Source: Takashimella koratensis
Taxonomy: Eukaryota > Basidiomycota > Tremellomycetes > Trichosporonales > Tetragoniomycetaceae
Direction: 5' to 3'
Length of the DNA: 64,000 nt
Assembly (NCBI GenBank): GCA_003116875.1
Contig: BCKT01000004.1
Coordinates: 66,845 to 130,844, forward strand
Numbering within the stretch: the stretch's first letter is position 1; every line of letters starts with the position of its first letter. The notes below the pieces were generated by a model. It saw only the letters and a program-made list of their open reading frames with translations, did no database searches and had not been told where the DNA came from. The translations under genes were made by a program, and so were the position numbers. Below, one piece after another: positions 58,045-64,000 of this stretch.

Positions 58045-60116
58045 ATGGCCAACAGTCCCGAGGAGAAGGCGCACTGGAAGAGCGTCATCGGCGCGTTCGA
58101 CGGGTACATGCAGTATCACGTGAGTTCTTCTGACTCCTCCACAAACCACGGCGCTTTTATCTTCTCCAGTGACCACTGCCACTCGGACTCTGGCATCTGA
58201 TCAATCAGTAGTTGACCAACTGTACCTACCCGCTTGACTAATACCGGTAGCTCTCGGCGAACCATGCTCGAAGAATGGCGTATCTCTCGCTTCCGAGAGA
58301 GAGTAGGGTGCTCTTTGATCAGATAGGGTACGACGACAAGCTCGATGCCGTTGATGAAGGGATCCGACGGTGAGTGGTTTGCTAGCTCGGCAGGAGGCAG
58401 GAGGTAGGATGCAGAACATACAGTACGCCTTCTGCCTGTCTCCGAACGAATCAAGGATCAGAAAGGAAGGGAAGGTGATGTAGATCCGTTGGTGCGGTGT
58501 CCGTAGCTGATCAGAGCTTAGCAACGCCGAGTTCATCGATGAGATCATTCGGGATCCGGTGTTCGCTGACATGTTGGCGGACGAGGACGAAGGTGGGCAC
58601 AGCCATGGTCACTCTCACAGTCACGACGCGCATTCTCACGATCACTCTCACGACCACGAGCATGGACACGGTCACGACCACTCCTCTGAACCTCCCCCAC
58701 CATCCCACGACCACTCCCACTCGCACAACGCCGTTCACGCTCCCCACCCCACTCCCGACCCTGAACCCTCATCTTCCCGCCCCACCCAGGCCCAGCGTGA
58801 CCTTGCACAAGACAAAGTCCGTTCCACGCTCCGTTCGTTCGTACGTGACTGGTCAGTGCAGGGTAAACCAGAACGAGACGCAACGTACGCCCCGATCCTT
58901 GACGCGCTATGTGCTGCGTTCCCCGAGTCGGCGAAGAGTGCGGACAAACGCGAAGGCGAAGGAGAAGAAGGCGGAGAGGTGGAGGGAAGAGGGAGAGAAG
59001 GGAGAAAGGTGTTGGTCCCTGGGTGTGGCCTGGGAAGACTCGCTCTGGAGATTGCGGCAAAGGGTGAGTTCGGGGTCAAGGTGTTGCGATGTAATCTTGG
59101 TGTCGAAACGGTGGGCTGACAAGTTGTCGTGGATGACCAGGTTTCGTCTCCCAGGGCAACGAGTTCTCAACTTACATGCTCTTGGCCTCACACTTTGCTC
59201 TGAATCAGTAAGTTCTAACCCCCTTCCTCTCCTCATCATTCTCCTTCTCCATGACTCAACTGACCACCCACCACAGAACCGAGACGGCCGAATCCCACGT
59301 CATCTTCCCCTACCTACACAGTTTCTCCAACCACCTACGTACGACCGACCTCCTCCGCGCGGTGTACGTACCCGATATCGTCCCTTCCTCTATCCTGGGC
59401 CCCGAGGCCGGGTTCTCGCTTGTCGCGGGTGATTTTGAGGAGATCTATGGCGCGGAGCATTGGAGCAAGGGGGATGAGAATGATCAAGATGGGCAATGGG
59501 ATGCGGTCGTTACGTGTTTTTTCATTGATACGGTGGGTCCGGATCGATGTTGTCTGGTAGATACCAGTGATCAAGAAGCATGCGAGTGAGCAGATAGGCT
59601 AATCACTTTGACAGGCTCGCAACGTGTTCAACTACCTCAAGATCATCCACACTCTGCTCAAACCGGATGGCGTCTGGATCAACCTCGGTACGTTGTACAC
59701 TGTCTTGAAGCTTGATTAGAGTTTGGGCTGACCAGCCCAGGACCATTGTTGTGGCATTTTGAGAACTCGCCGCCTGCAAAGGGCGAAGGCTCGGTCGAAC
59801 TGTCGTTGGACGAAGTCAAGGAGCTTGCTCAAGCAGTCGGCTTTGAGATCAGCGTGAGTTCTCTGGTATCGCCTCACGCGCTTAGGTTCTGACCAGTGCG
59901 CGCAGGACGAGAAGATGATTCAGACGACGTATACGGGGATGCCAGATAGCATGCTTCAGCATGTGTACAATGTGAGTCTGTCCTGACTTTTACTTTGTCC
60001 ATCAGGGCGTTCCTCTGGACTGCTCTTGCGTGATGTGAGCAAGTCGCTGATGAGTTTCGCAGGCGGCGTTTTGGACAGCGCGCAAGAAGGCGCCCGCGCC
60101 GGAGACGTCCGCGTAG
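58045..60116 (+). CDS. Carnosine N-methyltransferase-like protein (N2227/CARNMT1 family) with His-rich insertion
   Basis: SAM-dependent methyltransferase; the animal CARNMT1 makes anserine, the fungal substrate is uncertain (family knowledge). Start at 58045: MANSPEEKAHWKSVIGAFDGYMQYH, then LSANHARRMAYLSLP and LFDQIGYDDKLDAVDEGIRRNAEFIDEII. An insertion of about 45 residues made of His-Ser/Asp/Gly repeats (58590-58735) follows. Then come KVRSTLRSFVRDWSVQGKPERDATYAPIL, VLVPGCGLGRLALEIA (SAM motif I), GNEFSTYMLLASHFALN, IFPYLHSFSNH, VAGDFEEIYG, WDAVVTCFFIDTARNVFNYL, LLKPDGVWINLGPLLWHF and PESTYTG-like YTGMPDSMLQHVYNAAFWTARK; stop at 60116. Introns near 58121, 58369, 59066, 59213, 59533, 59690, 59853 and 59971. 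All family signatures are intact; the His-rich block is unusual. Confidence 0.92.
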
Positions 60117-60363
60117 CAGCATGGAAACAGAGACCAGAAGACCACACATCACATTATTTACACCAACCTCGCGGCTACCAGCCTTGAGTCGTAAGTTGAC
60201 ACTACCCAATATGCATATACATGTGATCGTTAGCGAGTAGAGTTACAACATAGACATAACTCTCGTGAATAGGACAACGCAATGGAGACTAGTTGAGACC
60301 CTAATATGAACATGACCCCATCCATTGCCCCCTTGCTCCCAAGTACCAGCATCCAAAGCTCTT

Positions 60364-61937
60364 TTACTCCTTGTCCAGCGCAGCTTGCACATCTCGTAAC
60401 CTCCCACGCACGCTCTTCTTCGTATCCCCTCCGAGCTCGACCAACCGCTCCAGTACCGACCGAATCGACTTGGTCGTGAGTTTACCCAGGTTGGAGGTAT
60501 GAACAGCTTCAGAGAAGAGCGTGTACGTTCTTAGATCCCGAGCGAACGTGTATGTCTGTACTCGGGTGAACGGAAGAGTACGGGGTGTTTTAAGTATCAA
60601 TGTAAGGAAGTAGAAGATGGTAATCAGCACAGCAACCCGAGTCATGGTCTGAAGATCCAGGTGAAACTCACGGGTAAAGGCTGTTCGCCTAACTGGTTGG
60701 CGGCTATACTCCACGCTGCCATAAGCACCAGATCGAGCGCGGCATTGGCGATATATTCTTCAACACCTTGTACACCGCCTTCTACGCCACGTAATTCTTT
60801 CCCACAAAACTGACGGACCATCTCTTCCGCAGCGTGTACGGGCCGGGTCGCACGAGGCTTTGGCGCGGTACCGGTACCGGTACTGGCCTTGGGACTGAGA
60901 GTCGGAGTTGTGCTCGACCCGCCGGAACTGCTCGTCTCCCGAAGAAGGAGACTGATTTCGTATACCGCCTTGTGGAGCCATGAGTCGCCTTCAGACATGA
61001 TCAGGACTTGGAGGTAGGAAGAGAGTAAGGATGGAGAGGTGGATACGGCGTTGTCGATGGCGAGTTTGAGCTGGGGAAGGCGGGGTTGTCAGCATACCGC
61101 CAGCGATGGGATGGGGAAGAGGAGAGGTGATAGAAGGGGATAAAGAGGATGCGAGGATGTAGAGTCGACTTGGATATGTTGGTCACTCACATTTGAACGC
61201 AAGGCTTTGAGAGTGTTCTTGACCTCTTTCTTCTCAAAGTCCTCCTCGTCCAGTCGGTTGACATACCTGTCGACCAGCAAGTGATCAACTGTCAGCTCCC
61301 ACCATCTATCTTCCTACGCTTCCTTCACCCCTTCCACTCCCTACTCCTTACTCCTCCCTTTCACCTCCGCATCTCATCACCTTGTCCACCCTACAACCCT
61401 CCCTCCTACTCACCTCGACAACGCTCCAATGAGCAGAATCACCACATCCTTATGTGTCTGTCCTATTCTCGCGGCATAAATAATCGGAAACTCTCCTGCG
61501 TTCTTCTGCAATAACAAACCAAACGCATGATCCCTTACACGCATGATAAAATCGATATCATGTTTATCTATTGCCTGATACAGCTCGTATGCTTGGGGAG
61601 GCCTTGCGAAGCCCTTTGTTGGAGCGTCGAGGTCCCAGCTGGCCTGGGTCGCTTTGCTCTTGCCCTTGCCTTTGACCCAAGTCCCGACTTGGTCGCGGGT
61701 CCGAGCTCGCTCGACCTCGAATCGTTGTTCCTGTAGGGCCTCGGCGAGTTCGCGCTCACGCTGGAGTTGTCGTGTTTGACGGTCGAGCTCGAGTTCGGAT
61801 TGCGCGATGGATTCGCGCTGAAGCGTGAGAGAAGGAGGGAGGGGCTGGAGAAGGACCGGAGAGGAAGGTTGAGCGGCGCGAGGTGAACCATGCGGCTCGG
61901 GCTGGTACCGCTGCACAGGCCGTTCAGAGCTGGACAT
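60364..61937 (-). CDS. Conserved fungal protein of unknown function
   Basis: Start at 61937: MSSSERPVQRYQPEPHGSP, low complexity. A coiled-coil-like segment follows (QRESIAQSELELDRQTRQLQ ... ELAEALQEQRFEVERART, residues about 40-80). The ordered core reads PPQAYELYQAIDKHDIDFIMRVRDHAFGLLL, FPIIYAARIGQTHKDVVILLIGALSR, spliced to YVNRLDEEDFEKKEVKNTLKALRSN, LKLAIDNAV and MSEGDSWLHKAVYEISLLLR. A Ser/Thr/Gly linker, EEMVRQFCGKELRG and IANAALDLVLMAAWSIAANQ come next. The last exon (to 60364) reads TYTFARDLRTYTLFSEAV. The 'AxELYxAIDxxDIxFIMxVRD ... P-I-x-Y-A-x-R-I-G' block recalls ankyrin-like helical repeats in uncharacterised fungal proteins. No function known to me. Confidence 0.7.
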
Positions 61938-62516
61938 GGGCGTTGGCTGGGAGGGATGGGAATAGGCGGCGGCAATGGTGTAGTGGTGAGAAGGAAAGAG
62001 ATGAAGAGCGGTGCTCGGACGTGGAGGTCAACGGAAAGTTGAATTATCCGGAACCGAGAATGGCAATGACGGCACCGGTGAGATCCACGTCTCTGTCTCT
62101 CCCTCGACCTCAGTCACGGCTTCATCTTCACCAAGATTCATCACGTCGTCAAGAGAAGGGTGTTACCCAAGGCAGAGCGGGTGTACGGTATGGATATAGA
62201 TAAAATTGTCAAAGATAACTCGTGGTCGTGAAAAGGGGGGTTACCAAAAGTCCGTGTACTGTATAGTATCCGAAAGGCAAGAAAATGCGCTAATTGGGGT
62301 TTGAGCCAAGAGGCCACAAAGACATGAAAGGTGAGAAAGGGGAAGGGGAGACATGGAGACAATTGTTCGTTTCAAGGTGTACACCAGTGTTCAGTGAAGA
62401 CAAGGGGATAGAATTATACTAAAGAAACAGTGGACGATAGTTATCCAAGAGGACACAACCGACAATCGTAAAAAGAGAAGAAGCAGGGGTATCGGGGGGC
62501 GATCATGAACTATCGC
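61938..62516. other. Intergenic region
   Basis: About 580 bp between the start of the 61937 gene and the stop of the next minus-strand gene: promoter of one and 3'UTR of the other. Nothing else recognised. Confidence 0.45.
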
Positions 62517-63887
62517 TCAGTGGACAGCGGCGACGACGACACCGGTGACGAGACCAGGGATGAGGACCGAGTACGCGACCGCAGCGGCATACCTACACCT
62601 CGTCACCCAAACGTCCGGGTGGGAAAGCCTTGTCGCAGGTACCGGCGCTGGGGCGGCCGAGGTGGTCGTGTTCTTCCCATGAGCCATCTCGATATCGGTA
62701 ATCTGCCGTGTTGGCGGTGCGACCCAGCCTCCAATCGGCCATGTGAGCGGACAAACGAATCCGAGGAAGAAAAGAACGGACGGAGACGGGAGCGGCGGGG
62801 CCTGGAAGTGAGACAGCGCCGAGGACAGGGTCCCGTTACCTCCGCGCCGACGTTTCGGTCGGATCGGGACGAGGTTGGAGAGGGGGATTACGCTAGGCCG
62901 AGTGTGTGCGCCGTGTGCTTCCGTTGCGTACTCAGGGTGGTACAGGTCACTCTGGGCTTGGAGCTGCAGCTGCCCGGCTGGCAACAAGCCAAGGGAGGAA
63001 GAGTGGGCGTAGTCGTCTGCTGCCTGAATCTGCATGTGGAGCGACTGGTTGATCAAAGTCAAACTCTCCAGACCCGTCGTCGTGTGGCTCCTCGTCATCA
63101 TCGCCATCATTGAGGTGCGATCGCGGGCTCGGTCGCGTACTGGCAGGTTGAGACTGACTGGTCGGGCTCGAGCGGCATCGGTGGGGTGGTGCAGGTCGGT
63201 CGGGAGAGGCGGGGCGCGAAGACTCGGATCCATCGCTAGCGCTTGGGTCATCGAGAGGACAGAGGAAGTCTCCGAGGGCAGAGAGTAGGCCGAACCCCCC
63301 GCTCCGGCTGCTACTACTGACGCCTCGAGCCGACTTGGGCCGAGGTGCGCCACGTGAGTGGGTAGAGCCTGAGGTTGGTGCTCGTGGAGATGATGCGGGT
63401 GGAGATGCGCTGTGTGAGAGAGTTGGGCAAGATATCGATGCGAGGGGGGTAGACTCGAGGTACTCGGCGAGGGGCTCGATGACAAAGCTCGTCGGTAGTG
63501 GAGCGAGCGTGGAGAAACGCTTTGACGTGGATCGTTGCTCTCGCTGTTGTTGTTGATGTTGCTGTTGGTATTGTTGCGATACGAGTCGGTCGTGTCGATA
63601 TCTAGACCGTCTACGTCCAGCGCAAAGTCGCTCGTCTCGCTCAGAGTCCGCTCCATGTTCACTGGGCGGAGCTTGAATGGCTTGAGCTGTGGCGTCTTCG
63701 CCTCCTTCGTCAGAGTCGGTGCACTCGCACTCGCCCCGGCCCCGGCCTCGGGATGCGTGGTGGACGGGGACGCCGGATGGGTCGGGGGGCTGGGGCGCGG
63801 GTCCGGGGCGAGCGTGTGAGCGGGACGCGACACGACTTGTCCGGGCCCGCTCGCGGTGCCGCCGGGTGAGCGACTCGAGCCCATCAT
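62517..63887 (-). CDS. Ser/Pro-rich protein with C-terminal membrane segments, probably 5'-partial
   Basis: A single long open frame. The first ATG inside the window is at 63887 (MMGSSRSPGG), but the frame stays open upstream to the window edge, so the true start may lie outside. The N-terminal ~350 residues are low complexity (Ser, Pro, Ala, His, Asn runs) with short ordered pieces: PQLKPFKLRPVNMERTLSETSDFALDVDG and SSVLSMTQAL. The C-terminal ~110 residues look folded. They read PIRPKRRRGG, SVLFFLGFVCPLTWPIGGWVAPP (first hydrophobic helix), HPDVWVTRCRYAAAVAYSVLIPGLVTGVVVAAVH (second helix ending at the C-terminus). The FFLGFxCPLxWxxGGW and WVxRCRxA patterns look conserved to me from other fungal unknowns. 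Function unknown; probably anchored in a membrane by its tail. Confidence 0.65.
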   Translation of the reverse strand: MMGSSRSPGGTASGPGQVVSRPAHTLAPDPRPSPPTHPASPSTTHPEAGAGASASAPTLTKEAKTPQLKPFKLRPVNMERTLSETSDFALDVDGLDIDTTDSYRNNTNSNINNNSESNDPRQSVSPRSLHYRRALSSSPSPSTSSLPPSHRYLAQLSHTAHLHPHHLHEHQPQALPTHVAHLGPSRLEASVVAAGAGGSAYSLPSETSSVLSMTQALAMDPSLRAPPLPTDLHHPTDAARARPVSLNLPVRDRARDRTSMMAMMTRSHTTTGLESLTLINQSLHMQIQAADDYAHSSSLGLLPAGQLQLQAQSDLYHPEYATEAHGAHTRPSVIPLSNLVPIRPKRRRGGNGTLSSALSHFQAPPLPSPSVLFFLGFVCPLTWPIGGWVAPPTRQITDIEMAHGKNTTTSAAPAPVPATRLSHPDVWVTRCRYAAAVAYSVLIPGLVTGVVVAAVH

Positions 63888-64000
63888 CAGCCTCGTCGTC
63901 GTCGACTCGCCCAGAAGTCCACGTGCCCCATCCTCCCCGCACCCAAAACCCAGTCCGCCCGCGTTGATCCCAACGCCTACGAGGGAACGAGGTCGGCTTG

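Overview
The window looks like nuclear DNA of a basidiomycete fungus, most likely a Tremellomycete (Cryptococcus/Kwoniella/Trichosporonales type). The evidence is many very short introns (about 36-55 nt, GTNNGT donors, CTNAC branch sites just before the AG), moderately high GC, dense genes on both strands with divergent and convergent pairs, and protein families typical of that group. The placement comes from gene structure and recalled families, not from a search. There is one assembly gap of 135 N (46659-46793). No tRNA, rRNA, CRISPR array or intact transposon was found.

Left end (1-4352): three carbohydrate genes. These are a 5'-truncated GT-B-like protein (+), a GT-A-like glycosyltransferase (-) and a TPT/DUF250 nucleotide-sugar transporter (-). 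The last two run into each other in frame and may be one transporter-glycosyltransferase fusion. Then come the ribosome-biogenesis helicase DBP4 (+) and a Ser/Pro-rich unknown (-), followed by an unusually long gene-poor stretch (9281-14955).

Middle (14956-37118): EFM6-like protein methyltransferase (-), RPL34 (+), an HSF-type DNA-binding protein (+), prephenate dehydratase PHA2 (-), RPS30 (+), an MFS sugar/alpha-glucoside transporter (+), an NDR/Cbk1-type kinase with a possible N-terminal CRIB motif (-), a poorly resolved hypothetical (-), and a GT32 (OCH1-like) mannosyltransferase (-).

Right part (38272-64000): an AGE2-like ArfGAP (+), a conserved fungal unknown (-), the mRNA-export helicase SUB2 with unusually long introns (-), the SWI/SNF or RSC subunit SNF5 with poly-Q and a GATA-like finger (+), HIS7 (+), LCB1 (-), a carnosine N-methyltransferase-like protein with a His-rich insertion (+), a conserved fungal unknown (-), and a Ser/Pro-rich protein with C-terminal membrane segments (-) that probably runs off the window end.

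Most genes are housekeeping (ribosome, splicing/export, chromatin, amino-acid and sphingolipid synthesis) and do not form a metabolic cluster. The three glycosylation genes at the left end are the one functionally coherent group. Intergenic DNA carries many microsatellites and G-rich tracts.
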